This document shows positions 1 to 12,393 of a DNA stretch of 64,000 nucleotides, piece after piece. The position numbers were made by a program, and so were the translations under genes. Numbering within the stretch: the stretch's first letter is position 1; each line of letters opens with the position of its first letter. The notes beneath the pieces were generated by a model that was not told where the DNA came from, did not search any database, and worked only from the letters and a program-made list of their open reading frames with translations. The stretch spans positions 21,948,596 through 22,012,595 of the forward strand of contig CP099844.1 in assembly GCA_030062745.1 (NCBI GenBank), given 5' to 3'. Origin of the DNA: Capitulum mitella (Eukaryota > Arthropoda > Thecostraca > Pollicipedomorpha > Pollicipedidae).

Positions 1-2568
1 GAGTCCGATTTCGATTCAACAAAGCCGTAAGTCCGCCCTGCGCGCACCTCACGAACTAGATTCCAGGTCCGGCCGGGCTGAAACCTATGATGTGGTTTGA
101 AGGACGAGATAACGTGAGATTTTGATATGCGTGGAGACGGCCGCTACAACGAGCGCGCAGCGCAGAATACGTTAGAAGTCTACATTTATAACGTCCAAAC
201 CAACCTTCAGACTGCTCAAAGCCAACATGGAACGACTTCCCACAGATCATCTTCGTGGATTCATTGCTAGACCCTAAATGTGTCATGATCACGCTTCGAA
301 GGGACACAACATTATCTTTGCTGACATTATTAAAAAACATATGTCCATGTCAGTTCAAAGACTGACTACATCACTCAAGCGTACCACTGCGCAACCACAT
401 TAGTGCTTCTGGAACGTTTCATATCTTAGAACAGTAGCACGTGAGTGACTAACGAGCACGCTAGTTACTCATATTTATATGTTAGTTAAGGTCATATTTA
501 CAGCTCCAGTGCCCGCCGGAATGAGCTTCCACTGCGAGTACGGAAACGGTGTGCAACTAGTACCTTCGTGGAATACAACGCAATGCGTCGCGGAAAGAAC
601 GCGGCTTTCTGCTTCAGCTTCTGCATGAAGGAGGAGTTTTCCAGCACGTGCATGCCATCCTGGATTATCAAAACATAGCGCTGCAGGAACGCCCCCATCG
701 TCCAGACCTCTTTGTGAACGTATAGTTAAACACTGAAAGAGCGAGCACGAGGGCGATCATCGTTATATATAATCGTTAACTATATATACAATATAATCGT
801 TAACTCAGGGTCGTTCAAGTTGTAGCACGGGCTGCCTTCCACCCACATGATCTGTCCGGGCTATCCTTTGAACGTGGGGGTTGCCGTCCCGAGGTCCCAA
901 GGTTTCAAACAACCATTTTTCCTTTAAAATAGCCGTAGTCTGCTTAAGAGCAGTTTCTGAAATGCAGACAAGGTCCATTTTAATACATACGGATCAGCAA
1001 CCAAGGGATATGCGACACCGATGCTCCTTGTATCTTAGGCTTATGTGAGAAATGATACGTAGCGTCTGGGGTTTTCGGCTTTCTGCAGTACTTATCGTCT
1101 TTCATACCCCTTGAATGTAAGGGAATAACAGCACTGGAACGTTTGCCCTTTCCTGGTCCGCTTACACGAGGAGAACAGGCTATGAAAACACGTGACAAAA
1201 TTACAACTTGCACGGGCGCGGGAGTCCTTCGTCGTCGAGGGTTAACCAACATCATTTTGCAGGGGTAATGATTCGGTAACCAGTGCCGATAATACAGAAC
1301 AGGATTTTCACATCTCCATGCAGTATAAAGCAGGCAGCGTAACGCTTTGATCTTTATCACTTAATCATGTTTGTGAAAGTGAAATACAAGTTATGGCGCT
1401 ATTTTTCCCGATCAGTATCACTACAGCATCTCCCAATGCACAACCGCGACAGATAACACTTCGTTTAAAGACAATGAGCTTCCAAATCAATTCGAGCAGC
1501 ACACGTACCAATGCATAGTGTAATATCAGGATTTGAATGGCGGCCATTATTCCCTTCCACGGTCGAGTGCTCTTAACTCTACGATGTTTTTGAGATTCGG
1601 GGAGAGGGGGGGAGGAGGGTCGAATTTTGAAATTCGTGGGCGATCATGAAATACAATAATATCCGTCTTGACTGGCCTGTCAAGCACTTTAGTTCTGAAG
1701 CCAAAACTCTGCGACGATGTTGGAGAACAGAGAGCACACGGCTATAAAAACTTACTTCGAATAACACAGAAGACCCGCGTATTACTCCGTGTGTACCTAA
1801 AAAATGATTTTGATACGGATCCATTTCTGTAGTTTTTAAACACCGCATCCCGGTAATTCCAAAGCATTTGAATAGACAGTTATCCCAATATATGAAAATT
1901 AAAATAAGACGGAGTGAACACCTCTGAATGTCTAAATATGGTCTGAGAAAGACCTTATATGGATTAATATCGTCCCATGAAGGTTTAAAAGAATAGCCCG
2001 CTTGTAGTTTCAAAATCAGACCAGCGTTTATCCCATTTAAGGTGCCCGTTTCTCCAGTCCATTTGAGTGTATGCTATGAGTCATCTAAAACCTGTTTTGG
2101 CTTTGGGGCCCAGTCCTCGACGAATAGCTATCAGGGAACCTCAAACAGCATTTCTTGGCTACGCAATCAGTTCTTCCCAACGGCTCCTGGCCCATCGTGT
2201 AAAGCATGCGGTGTTAGAACCGTTAGGTCGCGCAGTGTGTTAAAGTAAGAAACTTCCACGCGTTTGGGATACACGTTTATCAAGTCTTACCTGGCGAACC
2301 TTTCAGATTCCAGGCAATCTTTTCCTTCCATGACGCCACGGCTGTCATGGCCCATTCTTTGAAACCCGGTTGCCAGCTCATTCAATCTCTTTCCAGAACT
2401 CAGAACGAGACGCGTGTGGTACTGTCTGGTTTACAACGGACCTAACCAGTACATCTGAACCAAGCATATGTAAACTCTTAGAATGAACAGGGTAAATATT
2501 TTTCATCGTCGTCTTGCCTGTGTCCGCGGGTTCAGCGTCACCGGGTCATTCGGCCGCGACGTTCACCT
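1..2568. repeat. Unclassified ~2.5 kb interspersed repeat, copy I (cut by the left edge)
   Basis: Colinear and clearly homologous to 30721-34531 by eye, with scattered substitutions and small indels; both copies share landmarks such as GTTAGGTCGCGCAGTGTGTT near the right end. The similarity stops abruptly near 2568. No long open frame or known protein is visible in either orientation. The left end may lie outside the window, so terminal repeats cannot be judged. It could be a non-autonomous transposon or an old segmental duplication. Position 1465-1468 (TTAA) is the empty counterpart of the piggyBac-like insertion in copy II. Confidence 0.7.
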
Positions 2569-2596
2569 GAGCCCCGTTCATGAGCACATTTGCGAC

Positions 2597-2634
2597 CACG
2601 CAGCTTTGTAGTTTGCCGACTACAAAGCTGCGTG
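2597..2634. repeat. Perfect 16 bp inverted repeat (hairpin)
   Basis: Arms CACGCAGCTTTGTAGT (2597-2612) and ACTACAAAGCTGCGTG (2619-2634) are perfect complements around the 6 nt loop TTGCCG. A short T run follows. It lies just beyond the end of the 2.5 kb repeat. No gene is recognised around it. Confidence 0.85.
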
Positions 2635-4237
2635 TTTTTGGTGTTCCTAGGGTCCTCACGTGGCTGTCTTGATTTCCTACAGAGCCCACTCTACAAGGAC
2701 CTTCAGAACTACTAAGATCTGCTTGAGAACACATGTGAATGCCAATTGGATTCCTGTTGAACACATCTGTATTCACCCACACAGGGACGATGGCTGCCTG
2801 ATGAATGGCAGCCAGCACTGCATCATCACTCCCCAGAAGACTCAAGTGAAAACTGAAAATGCAGTTGGCCAAGATAACCCTCGCCTTACGAAGGGGCGGA
2901 GGGTTCGAAAGGGTGGGGGATTCGCTCGCATGCGATTTTTGTGCAGCTCCGGAATGGCACCAAGCAACTGGATGAGAGAATGTTGTAGGTAGATAAGTGC
3001 TATTAAGTTCCTGACATTACCTGAATCATTCTTGACTGCTGGGTTATACACAGTTACAAAGATATCAGGCCATTCTCAAAAGCTGTGTGATTTGGGATTT
3101 GGGATTATTTTGTAGGAAGTAATACATTGCTCGCCCAAAGCACATAAACTATAATGAATTTGATAATACTGGTCTTAAAATAGCCATAGTTTCAAAACCT
3201 TGTAGGTTGCTCCTGCACTGTCCTTGTTCGAGGAGGCTGTGTATGCCCCCATTATTTTAGATCTGAACTTTTCTTGCCATGTGTTAATCACCTGTGAGTG
3301 CATGATAGCTTTTTCTGGTTAAAGGGGGTGGGGATGTTGCTAGATATTTTGACTAGTATTAGGCAGTAGTCGCTGAACACAAAGAGAAACCAAGCTTGTA
3401 CCGTCAGTGCCGAACACGGACAGTTTGCGACGCCGACAAATGGACAAGCGCAATCTTAAGAGATGAAAAACGCGTGGAACTGGTGGTTGACATAACTGCG
3501 ATAACATGACAAGGAGCGTAGCTGTATATAAATATATTTACAGTCATATGCATTTACGTGTACGATTGACGTCGACACAATAAAGCAAGACGGAAAATAA
3601 ATTGACACTGTTTGGTAATCAGCTGCAATAACTATTTCGTAACAGCGGAAATCCGTCTTGCAACCCTAAAGACTGACAGAAATGGGAACAACGTCGGGGA
3701 TTATCGCGCGGAATAACGCCATAGTAAATGCTGGGCTTAAAGAACACGGCGCCGAAAACTCCTTCCGTTTCACTACGCAAAATAAGCTTCATTCCACCCC
3801 GATAGATGGCAGTCCGCGATGGGTAGGAGAGGTCTCAAGTCCCTCGCATGCCTGGCCAGCCACAACAGCCATGCTCTGAGTTTTGGATGCTCATGGGCGC
3901 CGCCATGATGATGCGGCCGAGTTACCTCGACTACGCCATATTCTGAGAGATATGGGCGACGCCGCAAGTTACCTCGGCTCCGGCCAAGGCATGTTTGCTG
4001 ACTTACCGAGCTGAGAAGCGTCACGTCAACTTACCTCAGAAGCAACGACCACTTACCTCAGGAACGACGGCTTAGCTCGGCACTGTTTGATGGACCTCGT
4101 CTCTGGTCACGGTAGGACTGAAGGACTGGGAAGTATTGCCGGCAATGCTATGCTCCGAGTCCAGTAAACTGACAAGCTTCAAACTCTTACTACTCGACGT
4201 GGCTGTCTCAGTTTCCTATCCTTGTGAAAACCTAGTG
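2635..4237. other. Intergenic stretch, nothing recognised
   Basis: Only short open frames with no recognisable protein similarity on either strand. It contains low-complexity A/T-rich patches and no assignable repeat. Confidence 0.5.
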
Positions 4238-4370
4238 ATCGCAGGCAGGCACGTAGCCAGGATTTTCTTCAGGGGGGGGGGGGCAAATGTCAAATTTTGT
4301 CATATGCCACAGGCATATGACAAAATAGCGATCAGGGACGTAGCCAAGGGGGGGGGGCGGGCCATGGCCC

Positions 4371-7300
4371 CAGCAACGGCGGAAAAGAGGGCAGGAGGGG
4401 CGGCCGCCCCCCCAGCCTGACGGCTGGGGAGGCAAAACTATGGTTTTGCTCCCCCCAGAAATTTCGGCCACTGCACCAAGCAAAGACGTGAAAAATCAGC
4501 CTTACGCTAATAAAAAAAGAAAAAATCGAAGTACGAACCGAAAGAAAACGTACTCCGAATATACAAGAAGGCTTTGTGCTATGAAGAGAGGCCTATGGTC
4601 TGAATGAGCGTTTAGAGGCCCCTGCTAGTTTGTAGGGGAATTCACAGCTTGTTTCAGGAGGGACCCCTGTAGACCCATAAACGACCCCTGCCAGCCTCTG
4701 AAAGGACCTCCTTTCGGTCTGGAAATAGGGCTTTGCCCCTGCCTCCAGAGGTCGACATGGGCCCTTAACAGACAGATAGAATGCCCTCTACAGATAGGCA
4801 GTGGTCCCCTGGCCAACAGGTGCCCCTAAACGATTGTTCAGGAGCCCCTGCTTTCCTGTACAGACGCCCCTGCCGACCTGTAATAGGCACCCGCCGGATC
4901 GCCAGGAATGTCTTTACAGGTGAGCATGGGCCCGTTTGCACTTCAGCGAGGTACCTTTACAAACCTACAGTAATTTTAACCACATGGGGTCCCACTCATT
5001 ACGAGGGCCAGCCGCGGATCCAAAGGGGGAGCAATTAGGGTAGCCGCCCCCTCCTCCCTGAGGACTGAGAAGGGGCCCCTGTCAGACTTAAAAGGAGGCC
5101 CGAAGGGGCCCCGAATGAGCTTCACGGGGTCTCTATAAAAAACTGACATGCTCTTGATGCAATCAGAGAGGTCTCCTGGAGGACTAGATGACCTCTGAGA
5201 CACATAGAGGGTCCCTGAAGCTCCCAAAGGGCATCTGAGACCACAACAGAGTCCCAGTACGGCAGACTGAGACCGCCAGATGGCTCATAGGGCCCCTGAG
5301 ACGGCCAAGATGAGGACTGAGTCGCCAGGGCGGCCCTTGTGAGTGAAAAGCTGAAGGTTCTTGATGTAGTCGGAGGGCCTCCGGGAAGGTTAATGAGACC
5401 CTGACACGGTAAGATGGCCTCTAAGATAGAAAGAAGGGTCCTTGAAACTCTTCGAGGGCCCCTGGGACTGCAAAGGGCCCCAACATGGCAAAGGGTCCAT
5501 GAGACCGCTAACATTGCCCGAGAGGCACCTGAGACGGAAAGAACTTTAGATGGTGCCTGGCACGGCATAAGGAGACCCTGGCCAGCCAGAGGGGCCCACT
5601 GAACGGGGATTCGTCGATAACCTACTGTCTCGAGAGGAGCCACAAATGGGCTACATTGGCCTTTTTGGAACCTTTGGGGTTCTTGATGCTGTCAGGGGTC
5701 CCCGGGAAGATCGGGTGGTTTCTGGGACAGCAAGATGGGCCTGTACACCGCAGATGACCCCTGAGAACGCCAAAAAGGTCGCAGGACCCCTTCGAGACAA
5801 TGACGATAAGAGTGCCTCTGAAACGGTATTTGGGCTTTGTGGGGGCGCTGGGCGAACGGAGGGTCCCCAAATGTCATAAGTGGGCTCCTGGCACGGACAA
5901 GATCCCCTGAGACTGCCAGCCAGGCCCATGAAGCGCCAACAAAACGGCTAGGGTTGTCACGGCTAGAGGGGTGCTAAAAGACTGCCAGATATACCTCATG
6001 TAACAGAGGAAGACCCCTGATACAGCCATGGGGACCACCGGACACGTTCAGGGCGTCTATGACACTGCACAGGGGCCCTGAAATTGCCAAAGGTGTTTTG
6101 TAACTGCCAAAGGGTCCCTGAGATGGCAAAAATGTTTCCCAGAGACGATAAGAGGGGTATCCAGGACCGCAGGGGTCCCACTGAGACTCCTAGAGAGTGA
6201 CCTTTGAGACTGCTAACTAAAAGTCTCTTAGCAATAGGGGCCACTGAGACGACCAGAGGGGCCCCTGAAACTATAGACCTTGAGACGTCCAGACTGCTCG
6301 TGAAACGGCCAAAAAGACTTAGACGATTGCAAGAGGCGCCCCTGTCACAGCAGAGAGGCTTACACAGGGCCCTTTTTAGTGCCTGAGGGGCTCTTTAGAC
6401 GGTAAAAAACGTCCTAGGGACGACAGGAAGGAATCCAGGATGGTTTAAGCATCCCTGAAACTGCGAGATGGGAAACTTCCAAAGGAGCACCTGAGACGTC
6501 CCGCGGGGCACGTGAATTGGTAAAAGGGACCTGAGACCACTAGAGGATCCTGGCACGGCAGACTCCCCGAGACAACCAAAGGTGCCCCTGTAATTGCAAG
6601 AGGGAACCTAAACTAAGCTGACCTAAACTGAACTAAACTAGACTAAACTAACCTAAACTGAAAAAAATCCAAAAGCTACGGGATTGGGAGGGGGGGGGAC
6701 ATAGACTTCATAGACGGGCTCCTGAACCAGATACAGACACGACGTTTCAAATGAAGGGAGGGATGGAGCCGCCTAAAATCTCGCCGTTTTTGTCATATTT
6801 CGGGCACTGTGTTCGTGAGCAAAACGCAGAATTTTCTCCAATAACATGACGCGTTTGAATTTTTTGGTCACCGTATGTCGCAAAAAGCAGAATTACACCA
6901 TTTTCCATATCTGGAGGGCAAAAAATGGGGGCCACGCGCTGACCATTTGCCTCCACCTCCCTCCCCCGCCGTAGCGAAATCTTGGATCCGCCCGTGGCGA
7001 GGACTCCCATTGGTTTCGAGGGTCCCCTTGATCCGATTTGCCCTCCCCCTGGGCGGAATCCTGACTACGCCCCTGATCCATTATGTGAGAGATTTGGCGC
7101 TGGCATTGTTACGTAATGTGTGTGGGCGACAGGCAAAGCTGCTTTGGCAAGTGCTTGAGATAATGATTTCGTTCTCGTATGATAGTCTGTAAGAGCTTTG
7201 TTACTAAGCGTCGAGTTATATTTTAATGTTGTTGGAGGAAATTGCCTTTGAACCGTTTACAAATGTATTTCATAATAATGTTGAATTCGTGATGTAAACG

Positions 7301-7612
7301 CAAACATCATAACAAGCAGAAGTTTGCATCATTCGCCATTTTGAGGATGGATGCCCAAAGTCAAAGTGAAAAATGGCAATGGGTACTGACCTGAACAGAG
7401 AAATCAACGCATGTTGGAGAACACAAGTATGCACTAGCGCCAAAAGCTGGAAAAAAGGTTTGCTTATTTAAAGGAAAATTGGGCGATAGCAAAAAGAACG
7501 AAGCACAGTTGTTTTTTTTCGCGATGGGGGAAGAAGGTAACCCAAATGAGGTCGGCTGTTGATCCGACAGAGCTTGCACCCCCCCAGCCGAAAATGCAAT
7601 CTGCCGTCCGTG
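4371..7612 (-). mobile_element. Non-autonomous hAT-type element L, copy A (about 3.24 kb)
   Basis: The termini are CAGCAACGGCGG at 4371 and, read inverted from 7612, CACGGACGGCAG. The flanks CATGGCCC (4363-4370) and CATGGCCC (7613-7620) are a perfect 8 bp target-site duplication. An 8 bp duplication with CA-initial short inverted repeats fits the hAT superfamily. Internally it carries, in reverse, the same blocks as the copies at 38966 and 53067: a GC-rich minisatellite, an AAACT-rich tract (6600-6660) and subterminal G-rich palindromes. No transposase is visible, so it would have been mobilised in trans. Confidence 0.8.
4620..6600. repeat. Degenerate GGGGCCCCT minisatellite inside L copy A
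   Basis: Long run of loosely tandem units of roughly 30-45 bp, each built around AGGGGCCCCTGAGAC-like cores. The block at 4620-5030 has a GGGGCCCCTGCC variant and the block at 5040-6600 a CTGAGACNGCCA variant. The open frames that span it are by-products of base composition. The matching blocks in other copies are at 25170-26793, 40010-42010, 54050-54437 and 59756-61290. Confidence 0.75.
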
Positions 7613-7655
7613 CATGGCCCCCGTGGCCCCCCTTGGCTACGTCCCTGATCGTAGG

Positions 7656-8547
7656 TCAGGTTCGCAAAAGTTAACAAAGGCCATCGCGAATGATCGGTGA
7701 TGCCTTAATCCGAGTTGTAGGCAGTGCTCTGGGACTTTGGGGCCAATCGTCACCACTAGACCTTCAGCAACGAACGTGTCGTGTGTCAGTTGGTTGTGCG
7801 GATGTTAATAACCTTGCGCCAGGTCAATATAGCCTTTCAAAATGTCGAAAAGTGCCATGTTTACCCGCGTTTTACCATTAGCTCGGAGCATGTTTTCCAT
7901 GCTCCGAACTAATGGGATGCATATTTGACCACAGCCATGGGTGTAATTTGCGATTTCTGTAGGTACTCGGCATCCCAAATGTTGACTAGGTACCTAAAAA
8001 TTTGCTGTGTTATCGTGGGGCCGCATTGGGTAGACGCTTCTGATTTGTATTCCCTAAGATAATGCATGGGCGGACTCCCCAATACATTGAGAATGTTGCG
8101 TTCCTGACCAGAATTTCACCAACCATCGCATAGTAGCTCTTATTTTGAGAATTTGTGACCCTGAGCCACGTTTATGACCCCAATAATACGACCAGCCGAA
8201 TCAAATCAGGACTTTTGTGGATTTCGAGGGCCACTGGTCTTACCCCATGTCAATTTGCGCTGGAAAACATTGCTAACTCATTACGTTAAGTTAATTAAAG
8301 CAGGTTTAATGTTATCAACATGAACAAGTTTGAAGCTAGGCATCACCATGTGCTTTTAGCAGTCGTTTAGTCAGCATTTACCGAGCTATTCATCATGACG
8401 CCATTTTCCATTGAAAGTCGATCTCATTGCATAAACCTTGGAGAAATGACCGCTGAGCCACGTTAGATTTACCCTTAAAACGACGGTAAAGTAAGTTGGC
8501 GAACTACCTCGTGGCCGCAGAAGTGTTTATGAACAGGGCTCTGGTGT
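7656..8547. other. Intergenic stretch with one hairpin
   Basis: No gene recognised. The only structured feature is the inverted repeat at 7875-7915, listed separately. Confidence 0.5.
7875..7915. repeat. 18 bp near-perfect inverted repeat
   Basis: Arms 7875-7892 (CCATTAGCTCGGAGCATG) and 7898-7915 (CATGCTCCGAACTAATGG) pair at 17 of 18 positions around a 5 nt loop TTTTC. The stem-loop is compact and strong. A fold-back remnant of a MITE or a small hairpin RNA are both possible. Confidence 0.8.
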
Positions 8548-8595
8548 TGTGTTGCGAAGGTCGAACAAGGTCGCGCCAGCTGAAGCCGCGGGCAT
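8548..8595 (+). mobile_element. LTR fragment of the Ty3/gypsy family seen at 20557-24771
   Basis: About 48 bp matching the start of the 3' LTR at 24604 (shared core AGGTCGAACAAGGTCGCGCC and the following GGGCAT-like block). Only this part of the LTR is recognisable. It is a fossil scrap, and 8596-8773 beyond it shows nothing. Confidence 0.65.
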
Positions 8596-11163
8596 CAAGA
8601 TACCTTTACTTACAAGGTACGCCCAAGTGAAAACTTCACGCCCAGTGACGTCATGGGGTTTTTTTCCTTTGTTTGGCAGTAATCTGGCAGTATTTGCGTT
8701 GTTTTATTTTTTGACGCACCATTGACATCCGACATTATATTTCATTCCACAATTCTATTCAATGGAATTGCATGTATTGTTCCAAGAACGATTGCAGGGA
8801 TGCCCATCATCTGCAAAGATTTGACGATGTTTCTCCGCTGGAGCCCAAAGGCATGTTTTGTTGTTGGGATTCAAAAGTTTTTAGCACTCAAAATGATGCG
8901 GAATCCAGCGCAGTACTGGCAAAATTGGGAAATGAATGGCAACTAGCTGCAGACGACCGACGCCGGACAAGACACAAAACTTGACCCAAGACTTTGGACA
9001 CCTGAGCCCAGGAGGCTGTGTGTCCTAACCCACATACAAACAAACAAACACAAGACTCCTCAAGATACGGATGCTTGAAACCAAAAGACTGCATGTCCTA
9101 AGTCACAACAAACAAGCAAACAATGAGCTGCTGCCACTGTTGTATGGCAATAGCATAGCATGTATTGCAAGATGGTCTGAAAACTGTCACCTTGGATTAA
9201 TGCATGTTTCCTTGCATTATTTTACGTGGAGTATGCATACTTTATTACCCTACTCTTGTTAGTATTATATGATGTAATTACTTTAGCTGTTCTAGTTACC
9301 CCATTATGATTGTGTGGTTTTGCTCAGATGCAGTGCTTGGTATTCATGTTATGAAGATTTTGTGAAATTGCATAAAATTATGTGGGATTTTCCTTGCAAT
9401 GATCAGCTATTTCAACTTCCCAGGAACCATTGTGAAAATGGTACATTACCTTGCAGGCTTGTCCTCAACAACACTGAAGAGGATGCAGAACTGCTGTTTT
9501 CATCTGAGATTATAATCAGCATTACTGTTAGAATTCAGGACTGAAGATTCATGATGCAAACAAATAGCGAGTGTCATATGACTTTCCAGTGATTGCATGT
9601 TTGGAAACTTTGGATATGAATGCTAAGTATTGTGATGTGATGCAAGTTCTGTGATGACATTGACACTGGTAGTAATATCTTGCTGAGCATGTTCATGCCT
9701 ATTATGGTCTTGTGTACTTGCTGTGTATGTTTGCTTGCTTTTTCATTGTGAAATGCATTTACCCTTCCTTCACCATTTCATCTTTACACCACTCAGAGAG
9801 TTACCTCACAAGCTTTCCCTGCTGGTTGAGAATACAGCATTTTGAAATTGTGACAGTATTTGGATGGTGAGAAGTTACAGTCACAGTCAGCCAATGCAGG
9901 TGCAGCTCTGTGTTGCCTGATTGTATGCATTCTGCAATAAGTACTGATAGGAATAAATGCTGGCAGATGAATTAAGATGCATGTTTACCTGGGGGGTATA
10001 CGGAACTTTCTCCAGTGAGTGGTGAATGTCTTCTTGTGCATTTTTTACATGCAACAGGTTGACTGGGCCTAAGAGCTGCAGAGCATCCTTGTGCCCTGTT
10101 GGAATCACAAGGTGGCACTAGTCACTTTGATTGGCTGGGGCTGCAGACAAAAATCAGTGTGTTCAATTGTGGTGCATTAGGGGCAGAAAATGGCTCATCA
10201 TTGTTGTATGATGTAGTGGTACAAGGTTGTAGCTGGCTGCATTTGAACAGGCAATGACTCATATACTTTGCTGTATTCCTTTGTTGTTACTCTTTTCTTA
10301 GTCCTTGTATGGATTTGTATGTGAAACTAGGTCAATACCTTAGGTTTAACTGGAATTATTAGTAGAATGCTTGTCTGAAACGCCACAGGCCCATACGTGG
10401 GAGGACATTTTTGAGAATTCGTCTTCTAAATTTTGGAATTACCTATCCACATGTTTTGGTGTTAAAGCACATAAATTTGCCTGAATCCTGACACGACTGC
10501 CCGAATACTGTGGAGTCCAGAAACAATATATGCCCTTTTTCATGTTTCCAAACTGTGTTTTATAATGATTTTGTTATTTGTTTTGTGATGATTATTTTAC
10601 TGATTTATCTTTGCAGGCAGAAAACATGCCACATGCAGATGAAGACCTAACAAGCAGGCCTGATTATGTTTCTGTGCCTGCAAACATTGCAAGTCCTGTC
10701 AGTATGCTATGCATTATGTTACTTCAAAAAATATCTTTTTTTGACCAGGCTGCATTTTCAACTAGTCAGACTGTGTTGTGATGATAATTATCTCCAACAT
10801 CTTTTCCAATATACTTTTTCTCGCAGCAGCAGTGGAACCTCTATGCAGAGGGGGGAGGGGGGAGTGTGACAGACACGATCTGGTCTGGTTCAGCCTGGTC
10901 CATTCCTACCACGCAATGCATCAGTCCTTTTCACTACAGTCAAGTACCGATAACCGTGCCCCCGCGTCCGGTGCTGGCGATGTGACTCCTCCCCGTGCAG
11001 TGCTTAAGGCACTGGCCGGTGGCGCCTCAACGTGCAACACTGGCGACAGCTCCTCCACGTCCGGTGCCGCTGTCACTACAACGGCGGAAGAGCTGGCTGG
11101 CACGGATCATGGTTTGAAATATGACGACTGGACTATTCGTCCAGTCCAGAGGACCTGATCGTC

Positions 11164-11517
11164 ATGACATTGACCCACCTGCCAACGAGCAGAACTATCG
11201 ACCTACCGTATACTATTACACACAAGTTCACGGCGCTGGTTGAGCAGGAGCAGGAGCAGCAGCAAACTTTCCATCAACTCGAGAGCGACTTTTGCGCCCA
11301 CCATGCCCTGCAGCCGGACCATCTCAGCCGCGAGCTTGGCGTGGTGGCAGGGCTCACCCGTGTGCTGGAGAGCAAGCACCCAGACATGGTGAAGGACATT
11401 GTCCATTCTTTTGTCCGGACCCGCACATTTATTCGTTTGAGACATGTTAATGCACGTCGACGGGAGGAGACGCTTCGGCGCAGGGAGATGCGCAAGCGTA
11501 AGGATTATGCCCTGTAG
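11164..11517 (+). CDS. Unrecognised 117-residue open frame in duplicated block, copy 1
   Basis: The predicted protein has no family I can name. It is polar, with a glutamine/glutamate-rich stretch near residues 23-33 (VEQEQEQQQTFHQLESDF), then a helical region, and a strongly basic tail (FVRTRTFIRLRHVNARRREE onward, residues about 80-117) that could bind nucleic acid. The tail loosely resembles the C-terminal ends of some transposase-derived proteins, but this is only an impression. The open frame continues about 16 codons upstream of the ATG, and the upstream sequence has splice-acceptor-like CAG sites (near 10617, 10829 and 11152), so it may be the last exon of a multi-exon gene. Local GC rises sharply here compared with the AT-rich surroundings, which supports coding. 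It is identical to 15856-16209. Confidence 0.4.
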   Translation: MTLTHLPTSRTIDLPYTITHKFTALVEQEQEQQQTFHQLESDFCAHHALQPDHLSRELGVVAGLTRVLESKHPDMVKDIVHSFVRTRTFIRLRHVNARRREETLRRREMRKRKDYAL

Positions 11518-12320
11518 GTGGCAGCAGAGGTCTTGGAGTGTTTCATTTAACTTATTTCACTTACTTATTTTATTCAGGCCATTTAAGTCAAATATATGGC
11601 AAAATGGGCACAAAATTTGTTTGCTGTTCACTTCTGACATGGCTTGGAAGGGGGACATTTCATGACATGATAATATTCATTCATTCATAACATTCATCCT
11701 CCCAGCCACACCAGAATCAGAAGCCATGATGAGACAGTGCACAAGACCTTTGGCATTTGGGTCAACAGCTCCAGACAATCAAAAACTGCTGTGGTTGAAG
11801 CACCAATAGTGGCATCGAGCCAGAGGCCTTTAAAATGTTTAAATAGAAGTTGTAAATGTACGACATTGTGTTTTTTTACATACATACTTGGTTTATCTCA
11901 GGTTAACGGGCATGGCTTTAAGTCTCTCAATCACCATTTGCCACAATATTGTTATGCATAACCAAGTAAATACTTAAATTCAAATCAAGGTCAAAGACCT
12001 TGCCAATCACGTCTTTTCCAGTTATAAATTTGTTGTGTTCCCATTAACAATGGTATGTAATTTAGACGTGCAGTGCTTACTATTACCTTTATTCATTGTA
12101 TCTTCCTTGATAATGGATCCCATAAAATTCCAATGATCAAATGCTGTATTCATATGGAGGGCTGCATGAAGGAGCTGTCATATTAGCAGAACTGACTTGA
12201 GCATTAGATATGTGATTTGTTTTCATAAATTGTATTTTTCATTCCAAACAATGACTTGTTATCAGCCATTTTCAAGCAACAAATTTATATTTTATGTTTT
12301 TTAAGGCCCATTCTTTTGTT

Positions 12321-12322
<2 letters not shown>

Positions 12323-12390
<68 letters not shown>
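12323..12390. repeat. TA microsatellite (34 units)
   Basis: Uninterrupted TA dinucleotide run in duplicated block copy 1. The counterpart at 17014-17081 has the same number of units. Confidence 0.97.

Positions 12391-12393
<3 letters not shown>

Larger units (their letters stand above)
4246..7647. mobile_element. hAT-type MITE (CGTAGCC family) split by an L element
   Basis: The outer ends are CAGGCACGTAGCCAGG at 4246 and CCTTGGCTACGTCCCTG ending at 7647, which are inverted relative to each other. The flanks are ATCGCAGG (4238-4245) and ATCGTAGG (7648-7655), an 8 bp target-site duplication with one mismatch. The MITE itself is only 4246-4370 plus 7621-7647 (about 150 bp); the rest is the inserted L element. 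An internal CAGGGACGTAGCC at 4333 suggests an older rearranged or doubled terminus. The same family occurs at 25275, 44324 and 45642. Confidence 0.75.

Noticed and set aside
10840-10875. Purine-rich tract followed by TGTGACAG, resembling the start of a 3' LTR (also near 15541)
   Set aside because: No matching second LTR, no retroelement coding region beside it, and plausible exon-like sequence continues downstream.
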